Source: Plazaster borealis (taxonomy: Eukaryota; Echinodermata; Asteroidea; Forcipulatida; Labidiasteridae). From it: DNA of 64,000 bases. The notes under the pieces are model-generated. The model searched no databases. It saw only the letters and a list, made by a program, of their open reading frames with translations, and was not told the origin of the DNA. Location: NCBI GenBank assembly GCA_021014325.1, contig CM037469.1:14326663-14390662 (forward strand). The letters are read 5' to 3'. Position 1 is the first letter of the stretch. Each line of letters begins with the position of its first letter. Position numbers and translations under genes: made by a program. Shown here in pieces: positions 10,888 to 25,800 of the stretch.

Positions 10888-13800
10888 ATGGCTGCCGTGC
10901 GAACGAACAATCTACTTGTCACATTGTGGGCTTGTTTTTGTACTTTTGGTAGGTATTCCAGTCTTTTTATTTTAAAATAAAATATTCCAGTGTATTAACT
11001 GTGGTGTGTATCCGTTGTGGGGAGATTTTTCACACTGGAACACTGCGAATTTCGGTCGTGAAAAACGCGTTTTGAAATTTAGGATTGTTGTAATCTGTAT
11101 GGGTTAGCGTGTGTTCATTGAGGTGTATATATTGTGTGGAGACTGTGTACAGTAGGCCTACATGCAGTATAGAATTGCTGTAGGCCTATGCTCAATACCT
11201 TTGGCTTTGCACTATGCTTGGAAGTTAATAAATGCAAGAACATATCCACGAAGCTGTAGTATACAGCCTGTACACAAAATACTGCAAATTTAGTTAACAT
11301 TTTGCAGTGACGATGCAATTTGTTAAAATAAAAACAAAGTATTTTTAGTGAACATGGATGATTGTTTCTGTTTCACCATGGATTGGAGGTTTCACTTTGA
11401 TTGAAATCTTAAATTTATACATTTTGTTTTGATTGACGTGACAGTTACACTGATTGCCTTAAATAATGTCAGTGTTTAGGGGTGTATTGGAAAAATTTCA
11501 TCCCACAACAGTACGTATTATAAACAGGCCTGATACTTCACAAAGACAATGGAGGCCCATGGGGGCAATTGCCTCCAACGCCCCTTATCATTGCCTTGGT
11601 GCGCCTTGAACGTTCCAATAGAAATTGACAATTTCCTCATAAAAAATAGTAAAGGTGCCCTTTACCAAGGAGAAAACGCCTTGGTGCCCTCGCCCTTTCA
11701 AAAACGAAGCATCGGGCCTGTACAGACATAAGTTGTACTTTGTAGCAGGCCTGGAATTTCATCATTGAGAGGGAAAGGCCTTTTTCATTTTGCAAAGGGC
11801 ACTTCCATTGGAAAATCTTCAAGTCTGTGGGAAACTTTTTAAGGGGCACCATGGCCAAGACCAGGGCAACAGAGGCAGTTGCCTCTGTGTTATTTCAGGC
11901 CTGTTGTAGTTGTCGTGTTTATGTCGATTCAGCGATAACAAGTAACAACTACACGTTTGTGATTATCGGACATGGAGCAATGTAAACTGTAGCTCACCAT
12001 GCTTATGTTTATGTTTAGTCAGGATTGCCTGGCACACGTGAATGGTGAGCTTCAATTACAGCAAAAAACAACAACAGAAACAGTCTTCGTATAATTTGTT
12101 GAATTTTCAGAATCCCTTCCCCTGCCCGGGCTTAAAATTTCATGCACATTTAAGGCCAATTTCATGGAAATAGGGCTCTTTAAAGTAGCACAGCAATGAG
12201 AACATGACTATTTTAACAAACGTTTGTTTGAATATGAAATCAACGAGCAGCGTTAGAGTTAAGATCATCACAGCTGGAGTACAGTTGATGGTTGGGGTGG
12301 GGGGGGGGTCGTTGTGATCTACATGTTTATGAAAATATGAATTTATGATTCAGAACAATTAATGAATTATGTTTTATAAAGCCAATGGAAACATGCTACT
12401 CAAACAAAACGACCTCAAACAAATGTCGTTTGAAATGCTTCTAGTGTCCTTACCCGGAGAGTCACATCATAATTGCTGGGAATGCTGGTTCACATATTAC
12501 ATGTAACTGTTTTGGATCTATCAAAATACCATGGGTGTTGTGACTTGCTTTCTGTTTGATTAACGGTTCGGTTACAGCTAAACTGATCTTGCCTGGCATT
12601 ATGCATGCAGGCCTGCAGCCGATTTCACGAAACTTTACGCAACTGCGTATATCCACTTGTGCACGATTTCTTGTAGTAGTGGTGCACAACTTACACAATA
12701 AATGTTGCGCAAGTGGACTTACGCAGTTGCGTAAAGTTTCATGAAATCAGCTGCTGATGCTTCGTTCTTGAAAGTGCAAGGGCACCAAGGCATTTTCTCC
12801 ACTGTAAAGGGCACCTACATGTATGAACACATTGTAAATTGGAATGTTTCAAGGGACACCAAGGCAATGACCAGGGGCAACTGAGGCAATTGCCTCCGTT
12901 GCCTACATGAAGTCAGGCCTGATGCATGGAGCAGTTGCGTAACCAGCAGGGGGGGCGGATAAGGGGTTGCGAGAGCCCCCTCTCTCAGAACCCTTGCCCC
13001 CCCCTTTCCCAATATGAGATTGAAAACATGCGCTTATAAAAGTTTTGATACAGCAAATGTCCCCCCCCTCCCCAAACTATTATTTTTTCCCCCTCCCCCA
13101 TGAAAATGTCTAGTAAAACCATTGCACACAAGGGATGCTAGTGCTCTCAAAACTCAAGAACCAAATGCCATAAATATTTTGATGCATCCAACAAGATTTC
13201 TATACCTGAGGTCTGTTGTTAGCCCTTACTACCCGAAAACCCTCAATATCCATTTGGTATTGTACCCCCAAACCACCCACTCTTAGCATAATGCCAGGTA
13301 TACCAATATTTTCAAACTTTGTTTACTTAGTGTTCCTATAGAATGGAGTATCTTGGGGGAAGTCGGTACTGTACTGTACCCCCAAGCCCAAACCACCCAC
13401 TCTCAACATGAGGTCAGGCATACCATCTTGTCAGAGTCCAAATGTTTGGGTGTATAGTGTTCCTATAGAATCATGGAGGAAGGACTCTCCATGATAGAAT
13501 GGAGTATTTTGGATGATTTGGTACTGTACCCCCAAACCACCCACTCTTGGCACAATGCCAGGCATAGGCAGCCCATAGTGTTAGCCAGAGGGGTGTCTGG
13601 GTGTCTTTTGGACACCCTGTTTAAATGTTGGACACCCTGTTTTATCTGTCATGTAAATGTATTGTTGTAAGTGAACAATTTGGACACCCAGTTGTTAAAT
13701 TTCCAGCAAATTTGGACAACCTTTTACCAAATCCTGGCTAAAACCTTGCATAGGCCTACCAATCTTATCAGAGTCCAAATATTGTTTGATGTATAGTGTT

Positions 13801-16800
13801 CCCATAGAGTGAATAATTTGATGGATTTTGGACAGCTCAGACCGAAACACCAAGGGAGGTTTATTTATGATTATTGAGAATTTGACTAAAACAAGTAAAA
13901 ACAGCTTAAAACAAAACATCTGATCCAGAAGTACATGGTGTAGGGTTTCAGTCAGTTATTCCACGAGTAAAGTTAATTGATTAACAACAAATGTTTAATT
14001 TAGACTTTACAAAAATTAATGTGTACACTGCAAAAACTGGGGTGTTAAAATTGACACCATGGGTGTTGTCACAGATAGATACCCAAGAGGGAATCAAATT
14101 AACATCATAGTGTGTTCAAATAACACCAATGTAATCGTGTTGGCAGAAATTAGTGTTATTTTAGCACCTAATGGTATAAATTTTGAAAAAAAGTCGGTAT
14201 CTTATAAGTGACAACACCCATGGTGTCAATTTTAACACCCTAGTTTTTGAAGATAATTTATGCATGTGTAGTTCTTTTGATTGAACACTGAAGAATTCAA
14301 AGTAATTATTAATATCATCATTTATATAGATTCATTTTTGAGAATGTTTTGGTTTCTATATCATGGTTTTTACCCTTAAATAGGCCATGTCACACGAGGC
14401 AATTTACAGGCAACCAGTTCCAGGCAATCTCCAATAAGAAGAATCATTCACATTTCATTTTCAACTTTCTCATTATTTCCCTTGGGATAGTGAGTTACAA
14501 CTATGCTGCCTAAGTGTTCCTTTTGCGCAACTCCAACTTGCCTTGAAAAAAAAAATCCCCTGTCATGACATGTCCTTATGTATTACATGGTTGCAATTAT
14601 TACATCAATGAAATTAAACTTAAAATTCCTTTAAATTTTCCTTAATTATCTAAAGGTTATTATAACCGCTTTGTATATATCAATCTGCATATCGTTTTTT
14701 TATCAGGTATAAAATGTGTTGATCTTTCCTCATTTTCCAACTCATGTTTTGTGAGCTAAATCAAGTACCCTAAGCGGAAGTTAGTATTTGACACACTTCC
14801 CGTGAACGTGGTATCAAAAAATAGACGCAGATCGTGTTGTTGACAAAGAATCTGCTTCCTTGACTCATCATTAGGGCTAGTCAATGGACTTTGGGAACGT
14901 ATGCTGGAGGTTTCCTGACATGGGGTAGAGGGTACCCCCCCAATGTTCCCCTACTTTAACACTCTCTTCCACCCCCCCTTAGAAACCTCTACAATTCCCG
15001 AGAGACCCAATAGCCTGGTCGGGTTGGTGTAGTGGTATCTTTCCTCGCCTTCCACCTCTAGGACCCCGGTTCAAATCACACCGGGGGGCACTATGTGGAT
15101 TGGGTTTTCAGTCCCTAACCTGACTGAGTTGGTTTTCCTTGGACTAATTATCTGGGGTTTTCCTCCCACATCTAAAACTGAAACTTCCTTCCTTGTTTTT
15201 CTCTCCATGGGGTTCTTGGTAGTACAGTGATTAAGTTCGCTTTTCTGAGAGTCCTTGGCTTCACAACCAGAATTAAAAAATGAAATTAAAGGAAATAGCG
15301 GGGGGGGGGGTGTTACCACCATGCCCCATATCGAGCACCAAATATTAAGATGTACCCTGTGTGGGGTTTAGACCAACATCTGACAACAAATCTTACCATT
15401 TGAAAACAATATGATCTCCAAATGTTCACTTTACAATTCTTGTACAGTGTGTCAATTAAAGGCACGGAACACGTTTGGTAATTGTCAAAGACCAGTGTTG
15501 TCACTTAGTGTAGGCCTATCCCAACATATATGCATAAAATAACAAGCCTGTGAAAATTTGGGCTCAATTGGTCATCAAAGTTGCAAGAAAATGATGAAAG
15601 AAAAAACACCCTTGTTGTACAAATTTGTGTGCTTTCAGATAGGAATAAAAACTTCTTGCAAGAAGTTGTTATTATTTTAGTGAGAAATTACCTCTTTCTC
15701 AAAAACTACGTTACTTCAGAGGGAGTCGGTTCCTACAATGTTTTATACTATCAACAGCTCTCCGTTGCTTGTTACAAGTAAGTTCTTATGCTAATATTTG
15801 TTTTGAGTCATTACCAAACGTGTACGATACCTTTAAAGACAAAATGCCCTTAACCATCTAGAAATTAATTACGGCTCCGCCTGTAATCCCCTTTTTAATC
15901 CAATACAATTATAGGACATGCTTTTATGTGTAGTTTTTCAATGAGGCCAAACCAGTCTTGCCACAAGTGAGAGTTTTTGTGACACAATAAAGTACAGGTT
16001 TGTCGCGGCAGTTCATCAACTAACGAAGGTCAAACTCTATAAACTGAATATATAAATCATGTCCGATTTGCTGAAAAGTAGTAGACAATTAGATTTATGT
16101 TGATTAGATCAGATTTTAGTTTCTCTTCACACCGCGTCATTGGTACATCCTGTCTCCATGAAGCGCGATGTTTTCAGCCAAAACGTTGTTTCACATTTAA
16201 GTTTTCGAAAGAACTTATTACAAACTGAAACAGTGCTAGAATGCTAAATGCTAAATATTCAAAAATACTAAACAAATATTTTATAAGTCTCTCAGCCTCT
16301 TGAAAACCAATTAAATATATTTTCAGACAACTAAACTTCAGATTTCTTTTCAATTTTTGGCAGGTCAGCCGTTTGGAATTTTTGCTAATTACCCCAGAAA
16401 GAAAAAATACCCCGAAAATGTACTTTTCCCCAAACTGACTTGCTGCCAGTTTTCATGAGGCACTCCTCCAATTCCCAAGCCAAATAGGATCATCTTTAAA
16501 GCCTAAATTTATCAAATCTCCTCAGAAGTTGAAGCACAGAACCCCCAGGTTATGGTATATTGCTATAATTACACAATCTGTAAATTGCATGACCCCAAAA
16601 ACCTTATATTCAAAAGTAACTGTGGGTTTAAAAATAATGATAATTAGTTTGGCGCATGAATTTTTGCCTATTTCGTGTGGTGCACCTATTATGTTCGTCA
16701 ACAAAATGGCGCCCGATCCACCAGCCAGCTGTTGTTTTTAACCTCTGACCCCGTTCTTCCCTACAGTGTGTTGCGAGGATGCTCTTTACGTCGCACACTC

Positions 16801-19800
16801 ACCTAGCTATGTAGAATTCCAGAGAGGTGCCGGGCCTATCGATGTCACAGAACTGCAAGATGTCATTTCACTTGCCCTTGGATTCGAAAACACTAAAGTT
16901 AGTATCGTCGAAACCACACATAGCAATTCGTGGACAGTTTGGCATTTGTTTGTATCTACACTACAAAAAACTGGGGTGTTAAAGTTGACACCATGGGTGT
17001 TTTTCACATATAGATATCCAAGAGAGAATCAAATTAACACCATAGGGTGTTAAAATAACACCAGTGTAATTGTGTTGGCAGAAATTAGTGTTGTTTTAAC
17101 ACCCTATAATGTCACTATTGATTCTTTTTTTTCTGTATCTATAATGTGACTACACCTATGGTGTCAATTTTAACACCCCGGTTTTTGCAGTGTAATTGTT
17201 TAAAAAAAGGAAATTATAATTATTCAACAAGATTGTTGTAATTGATGATAAAATTGTGTTGTTCCTTGACATCTATTGTTTTTGCTTTGTTGTGCTTTTA
17301 TTCGTAAGTTTATTTTGTATATATAAGTTTTGGCTTTATTTCTCAATGTATTTATTGGTTGATTTGGTTGATTTGTAAAATTGTGCTTTACATGTACTTG
17401 AGATTTGATTAGGTTATCAAAAGATGTTGCAATTTGGGTCGTTCTCGTCAATTTACATCATGGGCTTTCTTTGTTGAATATTATTGAATATTGTTAGTGT
17501 CGTGGCCGAGCGGTCAAGCGCACTGGACTCAAGCTCTGGTGTTTCTGATCGGCAGAGTGTGGGTTCCAGTCTAGGTCTTGGCACTTGTATCCTTAAGCAA
17601 CACACCTAACCATTATTACTGCGTCCTTCGGATGGGACGTAGAGCCGTAGGTCCCGTGTGTTGTGTAATGCACGTAAATGAACCCAGTTACACTTATTGC
17701 GAAGAGAATGGGTTTGCCCATGTGTTTCTGGCAGTGGCTGCTGAATGCGCGACAGCACCTGTCTGGAAATAAATGTCTGGAAATACATAATGATAAGCAC
17801 TTGAAGACGCCCGTAGATAAAGCGCTATATAAAAACATTTTTATAAAGTTTTATTTTTAATGTTTTTAAGTTTGTGACTATAGTTAGGCCTAGGCCTATT
17901 TTTATTATTACATGTATATTATTCAGTGGTTCAGGTTTTTTTAAGCCAATCTCATTTCATGTAAATCTTAGACAATTCCAAAATTCCCATTCAGTAACCC
18001 ACAAGATTCTTTGTTTCAAACAACAGAATCGTTTTTGATCCGATTTCGTTTCTTCACACGCAGGATCTGAATTGGGCCGGCCTTTCAATCGGTGATTTAT
18101 TTCATAGACCAAAAGCAAATATCTTAATCACCATAGAAACCACCGATAAGGCGACAGACCTCGAGATGGGAAGCGATATGATCCAGTTTCCACTCCAAGG
18201 AGTAAGTTGTTTTCCCACTTCTTTAGATGTGTTATTGAATTTTGATTACTTCAGAAAAACATGTGTTTTTTTTTAAAGAGCTGTGCTTCTATCAAGTTAG
18301 GGATTTAAGACATTTCTAGTAAACAAACTGGTTAATCAAGAGGATAAGAAACGGCGTGGTTATTTAAGAAGGTCTGCTCATCTTGACTGAAATCAATTTC
18401 AGGATGTTTACGGTGGCATCAAGTATCTTCGAACTCGAAAGTAGAGACAGAAAGAGTTGGGGTTGCTTACCTCTATACGAAGAGAATTATAGCATAATAA
18501 TCGGGTCGGGAAACGTTTTGTTGTTTAAAGGTAGGGTCATAGATTGGTAAATAATCCACCAAATTAATTACCATAAACACCCACTTGGTGAGAAGCACTG
18601 CAGCTGTTGATAGTACAATGTAGTTTGAGAAAGGATTCCCTACGAATAATTTGGATAATTTTTCACCCCAAACCATTTGAATCTGAGATTCATGCATGAA
18701 TCATTTCTGAGGGGGGTGTCCGTTCGCGAATGCTGCGGCCAGAGATGCGGTTGGTATCCGCTGTCACCTCGCTAAACGTGGATGGATTCGACGTTCGTCG
18801 TGTGTGAAAATACCGTGACAGGTTTTTGGCTGTTTTCAGCAAGATAGACACTGTATTCAGCATTGCGTTGACATAAACCAATCTGTGACCCTACCTTAAA
18901 CACCGTCAGTGGGTTCCTTGTATAGATACAATGATTGCATGCTACGAGGTTTTTTTTAGTTCACTGGGAAATTCTCTGACTTCAAGGGGTAAAATATTCA
19001 CTGGAGAAAGAATTTACGAAAGTTGAGATTGAAACGCCCAATCGACCGTCGGGAGGTTCAGGAGCTTCCATCTTTGTTTAGGATTGACCAAAGAGCAGTG
19101 GTGTATGCAAACATTTTCATTGGGGGGGGGCACAAGAGGGGCAAAGACATAATTTGGGAGGCTATTTATTGTATCGAATCATTCATTTAAGCATTTTTGT
19201 TTTCGGTATTTTAAAAATATTTTTTGGGGGGCCATGGTTCTGAATCTTTTGGGGGTGGGGCTCGACCCCCCCCCCCCGCCCCCTCTGGTTACGCCACTAC
19301 TAGAGGGAGACCCATCCCGAAACACTTTTTCTGAGAGTGTCAAACCCACGCTCCTTTTACGGAATCTACATCCTTTTGAATTCAATATTTCCGGTGTTTT
19401 TTACCAAGTGTTGTTAAACAACTCTCATCCTTTTAACGATATTTCCATAAGGGAGGAGAAGTCAATCTACAGGCGCTTAGAAACAACATCGTTTCCATGT
19501 ACGGCGAAGACAAACCATTAATGCTGGAGCTATCGCCAGATGTGAAGGTGAGTGACGTATGGATGACGTCATGTTACACAATAGAAAGAGCCATAAGCTA
19601 GGATTGTTTATCCAAGTAGATATTTAAAAGGCCTTTTTTTCTAAGCAGGTGTTTATCTGGCTGGAAAGTGTTTACTATCAAATCGACCAACAAGCTGCTT
19701 TGGTAAATTTAGTTATTAGTGAACGGTATTTTGAATTGTGTAGATCGTCGGAAATATCGCGAAGTGCCAAAATGTCTTCCATGCAGCCAAACTGTTATTG

Positions 19801-22800
19801 TTTGGAGAAAACTGCGTTCGTAGTTAAGCTTATTTTGAAATTTTTGGTTCGTAGACCGTTCGCCATTTTGGAAATTTTTACACTCTCAGGGAAGTATCTT
19901 AAATCATACAAAAATGTTTTAATTTTATTCATAACGTGTTGAATTAGTGAGTAATTATTTAGTTAACAAGATTTGTCTCATTGTGAAAACTGTACAAACG
20001 TGGTTTTTGCGTGTGCAGAGCGTCGTGTGTAAAACATTTTGGCTGTTCGTGGAGGTGAAAACAATAGGTCAACGTTTCTGGTACTTCGTGATTGTGCAGA
20101 TGACATGTAGACGTTTTTCTCTCATATTACCTTTAAAATAAAGTTATCTTGTAACCTATATGATAAAAACATGTTTACATCTTTGTTGGTATCTCCATTT
20201 GTGTATTTATTATTCACGCTCTTCTGGGTTTATATTGCATCATTTAGGGAGTACAAGTCTCTTCTGGTTTCCAAGACGTCTTCAAGACTCTTCCAGACAC
20301 CGTGACCGGGATGTTACCGTTGCTTCGAGGGGATCACTCCATACTCATAGACAGTCGTCTTGGTTCATTGAATCTTAGCAATCATGCAGACCTTTCTCTC
20401 TTGAGCGAGTTACAAATCTTAAGAGAGATTGTCGTCAAGGTACTTACTCCCCCTCCCCCTCTCCCTCCCCTTCTTTCCAAAACTCAACCCAAAGTAGACG
20501 AAACCGAAAAGAAAATCCAGGAGAGAAACATAGTTTGTTGGGGATTCAGGATTGAAGATAAAAAAAAACTCGGCTGAGATTCTGTAAATTATTGATCGAG
20601 GAAAAACTTATTTCATGATCCTTAAAGGTATTGTACGGGATTGGTAGAGCTGACAAAATAGTCGCAGATAGTGTTCATGGTTTGTGTGATCAACCATATA
20701 CATGAAATAACAAACCTGTGGAAATGTTTGCTTAATCTGTTGTGTGAGTCGGAAGAAAATAGTGAAAAACCATGCACAATTTTCAGCACGTGAACACATT
20801 GTCCTTAATTTTGGTTGTAACGACCGAAATCAGCTGTTGCTTTGTTTGAAGGTTTACAGATACAATTTTCTCGAATATGACTTCATTTCAGAGGAAAATA
20901 TTTCACAGAAATTTTTTTGTTGTAGTGTGAACTTCATAATCAGTAAGCTTTCATGCTAGAATCAAACAACGATGTATTTTATCCTCTTGCCAATCCCGTA
21001 TCATACCTTTAATAGCAAACTTAATACTTCAAGTTTACTTATATCAGACTCGGTGGGAATAGAACATTTAGTCATGTTCCTCCGATCGCAGCTCGCGGCT
21101 TTTTAAGAACGATTGTATCATTCCACCGTTAAGTGACTTCCCAACGTCACCACACAAAGCCACTTTGCCATAGGAAACTTCCATAGAATTATGAACGAAA
21201 TGCAGGCATCTCCACATTTGTTCCCATTGTCTCCATTTTTCTCTATCAGCTGAATGAGAACCCGACGGGTGTCTCTGACAATATACCGGACGTCTTCAGC
21301 TTGGAGCTATCGGGTCTTAGGGTGATACAAAGCAAGTATGGAAGTGCGTCCCCACAAGCAAGAGATGCCCTCGTACTCTTGTCAACGTTCCTGACTAAGG
21401 TGAGAGGAAATCAATTATTTTCTTTACGTTTTATTCGTGGATGGGTAGAGTGCGTGTACATTGTCATCATTATTGAATCAAATATTAACGCTACCATGCA
21501 TTCATTTTGTTAGATATTAGATGGATTGAACCATGGTTGAACCATGAACGCATGAGGAGGAAACTACATGTGACCGACGTGTAGTTAGTGTCATTGATGT
21601 TATGTGTAGTCATTATTTGTTTTCTCTCTTTCATTGAAGGAATGCAACTATACCAGTGTGATTTGAAATTATTTGACTTTTACCCAAAGCATACTTGACA
21701 CATTACAGTCAACCCTCGTTATAAAGAGCATGTTATAAATATGTTCTGCTTATAAAAAGTACACTACAGCCAACCCTCGTTATAAAGAGCAAGGTTGCTG
21801 ATAAAGAGTACATTACAGTCAACCCTTGTTATAAAGAGCAATATATAAAGTGGTTCTGCTTATAAATTGTACATTCTGAAGTCCTGAATCTCATTTCTGC
21901 TTTGTGTTTCTTTGTTTTGCTGTCCTCTTATAACAATGTTCCTGTTATAAAGAGGTAATTTGGCCAGCCCCAGCGATCTTGTTGTAAAGAGAGTCGGCTG
22001 TGCATCCAGAATTGTAGGAAAATAATTATTTGATCCAAGCGCCATTATTTTTTCTGAAGGTTTGTGTTTTCGTGGTGTTTGATTTTGTTACATTCGTCAG
22101 GATACGAGTGTAAGGGTTAAAATGTTTCATTTGCATGTGTCCCAATGCGCATGACCGGCACGCAAAGGATTCTGGGTGAAATCCGAGTCCAAGCAACACC
22201 CACGGGCAAACATCATGGCGCGCTGGTTTTGAAGCAATGCGGCACACAACTATAAAACCTGGCATAGGTTACACGTAAACTACAGCAAGGCGTCCATCTG
22301 GCAGATGGATTTAATGTTTAACCGTACTCGGTTTCACAAGATGCATTGCGGTATAGTTTCAAGACGGCGCTTGTGCACTTCACATTGAACATCGCGCGAG
22401 ACGACGAGAACATTTCGAGATTTGTGCGAGAGGATTTGACTGGTACGAATACGCGTGCGAACCACGTTTTCAAACCAGCCCTTTATTCGTATCTGAGTGC
22501 TGGCATAGCACCGTTCTCTTGGGACATTTCTTCCTCGTACGATAAACCCTGAACAATATCGGAGAGAGATAAGCAGTCTACGAGAATATCAGATATCGCA
22601 AATTACCCAAAGATAACTGGTAACCAAACCCAGCCTAATAAACCAGTCGTATGTGACTTGACCTCGGTGACCCCCAGCAATTTTTGTTTTAACAGCCTCA
22701 AGTTGTTTGGGTTTGTATAATGCATCGTTTCGAAACGGTTCACAACATCATTCTCAATCCAGCCTTTATTCGAATCTGCTGGCAAAGTGCCGATATCGAT

Positions 22801-25800
22801 GGATATTTCTTCCAACGATAGTCCTTGAACTATATCAGTTTTTGGAACCGTTCGATTGTTTTATTCCTATATAAATGTAGATATATACACTAAAATTAAC
22901 CCGTAAAAATTTCATTTCAAAAGGTGGTCGTTTTTGAGATATCGCCGATAATCTGGAGCGGTTATGTCCACGCAGGAAGAAAAATCCGCAATTTGAATAC
23001 AACGTTTCATGCAGAAACGTTTCTCAGATTGAAATGTTTTTGGATCCCTTTCTCTAATACCACATTCCTTAGATTGGAATCATTTCTCAAAATGTTATAC
23101 ATTATCAAAAGCTGCAGTGCTTCTTACCAAATAAGTTTTGTTATGGTCATTACCCTCACTTTAACGAGAAAACTGCACTGCCTATTGCTTTCTTCTATCA
23201 TTTTTGTTGCCATTTGGGGGGAAAATAAAAGCCCTTTCGAAATAAATTAGCCATCATTGTGAGTATGTCCTTTATGCGAGTTTCTTTTCAAATAATATTT
23301 ATATTGTTTTATATGATTATACATTATCGAAATTGAATGCCTACACCAGTCTACTGTAACCAAGCAATGGGGTCGCCATGGTGATTCGTTGGCGTCATCA
23401 TGTTGTAATTTACATACATGATTCACATTATACTCTCTTGCCGATCTTCATGTCATTAAAAATTCAACTTCACCCAATAACTGTCGAGTGAAAGTGTCCG
23501 AATGGAAACTGCCACTGTTATATATTAACCAAGACACTTGGGTTGTTTGTTCCAAAAACAACGCACATGTAATCATAGATGCTAATTAAAAAATAAGCGC
23601 GAATGAATCAATTCTTCTTTTCCAAAGTCCACTAATATTGATAATAATTAACTCATAAACACTGTATGCAGTAGTGGTGGACAACATCGCGAGTCGTAAA
23701 CGTATAATAGACCGTCAATTCTGGCGCGTATACAAATAGTTTTGGGAACGTTTGGTCCCCATCACTGCTTAAAGGGTCTGTATAGATAATGACTCTGAAA
23801 ATTAATGGCAATAAAACTTACTTGGTATATGAAGTACAGCAGCTTTGGGTAGTAAAATGCATTTCGAGAAAACTTTTCGATTCGAAGTAGCCTACTGCGG
23901 TTATAGAAAAAGATATCACTTTGTATCCCTAAAATTTGAATCTGAGAAGCGTTGCTGCAGTAACGTTTCTCAGATTGTGTATTCCAATTGTAGATTATTC
24001 TTCCTGCGTGGACAGAACCGTACCAGATTTTCGGCAATATCTCAAAAACGCTACCACCTTTTGAAATGAAGTTTTCACTGGTTAGTTTTATGGTATATCT
24101 ACAACTATGTTTGATTGAAACAAACATTGGGTTCCAATCACCAAACGTATACAATCCCTTTAAAGGTATCGCACACGTTTGGTTATGACTCAAAACAAAT
24201 ATTAGCATAAAAACTTACTTGGTAACAAGCAATGGAGAGCTGTTGATAGTATAAAACATTGTAGGAAACAACTCCCTCTGAAGTATCGTAGTTTTTGAGA
24301 AAGAGGTAATTTCTCACTAAAATAATAAAAACTTCTTGCAAGAAGTGTTTGTTCCTATCTGAAAGCATACAAATTTGTACAACAAGGGTGTTTTTTGCTT
24401 TCATCATTTTCTTGCAACTTCGATGACCAATTGAGCCCGAATTTTCACAGGCTTCGTATTTTATGCATATGTTGGGATACACCAAGTGAGAACACTGGTC
24501 TTTCACAATTTCCAAACGTGTTCAGTGCCTTTAAAGGTGTGACGGACACCAGATCATCACACGGGGGCACACAACGTTCAAATACGCTCTGGGCATGATC
24601 GATACATACGCATATCTGTTACGTGAAATCTAATGCAGATACAGATAAACGTTGTGTGAGCCTTGTTTGTTTTATCTCGTTGGATCGTGGAGAAGGGTAC
24701 TTTTCTTTCCTTCATGGTCGGATGTAGTAATGCTTTCAAAATAACCACCGTAGTTGTTGCTGTTTTGCTTTACTGAAAACGCTGCCAGAGTTTTGGGTTG
24801 TCTTATGCCTAAATAGAGACCAAACGACCAAAACAAAAAAAAACGGATGCAAAAAAGTGATAAAGTTTCCGATTACAATAAGAATGAAAAAAGTATTTTT
24901 TGTTTAAACCTTTACTAAAAAGTGCCGTGTACCGAAAATCACTCCTATGTTACGCGTCCTCTGTTTACAGTCATCTTTAATTGGTGGTGAGGGGGTTGTT
25001 GGAAACCGCAAAGCTGCTCAGAGGCTTGCCAGACATCAAGGCACTGCCTCATAATTATCAGATGGCTAGAATTGTTCCACTGTATCAGAGGGTTGGATGC
25101 GTGTGGGCTGTGTTGACGCTCTCGCTAAGCCATGTGGGCAGATTTTGTACGCTGGGTACGGTAAAGATTTTTGTCCCAGCCTATAAAAATACCCATAATG
25201 TGGAATTGTCTAGTCTATATCAAGGACGTTCAACTTACTCTGGGCTTTGCAACTGGAGGAAAAACCATGAAATACATAACTTGTAACTCCTAAGGAGCAC
25301 ACAGGGCTCATATAACAGGTTATGAATGTCACTTATCTTTGCTCCGCAGTTTTCTACTGATATAATAAAGCTATATGATGGTGATGTACTTATTGAAGTG
25401 ATGACGTCACATCAAGATCCACTTTTGAGCCGTCATGGCAGATCACTGTTGCAGGTAAAATACAGAACTATAATGTACACAACATTGCAATGGCCTTTTC
25501 TTTTTATTAATTTTTTGGGGTAAATAACACTTACAGTCAGCTCTCCTTTCAAAGAGCACAGTTATAAAGAGGTTATGCTTATAAAGGGCAATTTCTGATG
25601 TCCTGAATCTCATTTGTACTTTGTGGGTTTTTTGGGGTTTTTTTGCTGTCCTCTTACAACAACGTTCCTGTTATAAAGAGGTAATTTGGCCAGTCCCAGC
25701 AGCGGTCTTGTTAATAACGAGAGTCGACTGCATACTTATGACGTATCCGAGGCAATTATACATTGTTCATAAAATTGCAACCCTGTCATGACATTGGCCG

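Noticed and set aside
23762..24208. 148-codon - strand frame
   Set aside because: Lies across TTAA-type MITE sequence; equivalent frames at other copies are broken.
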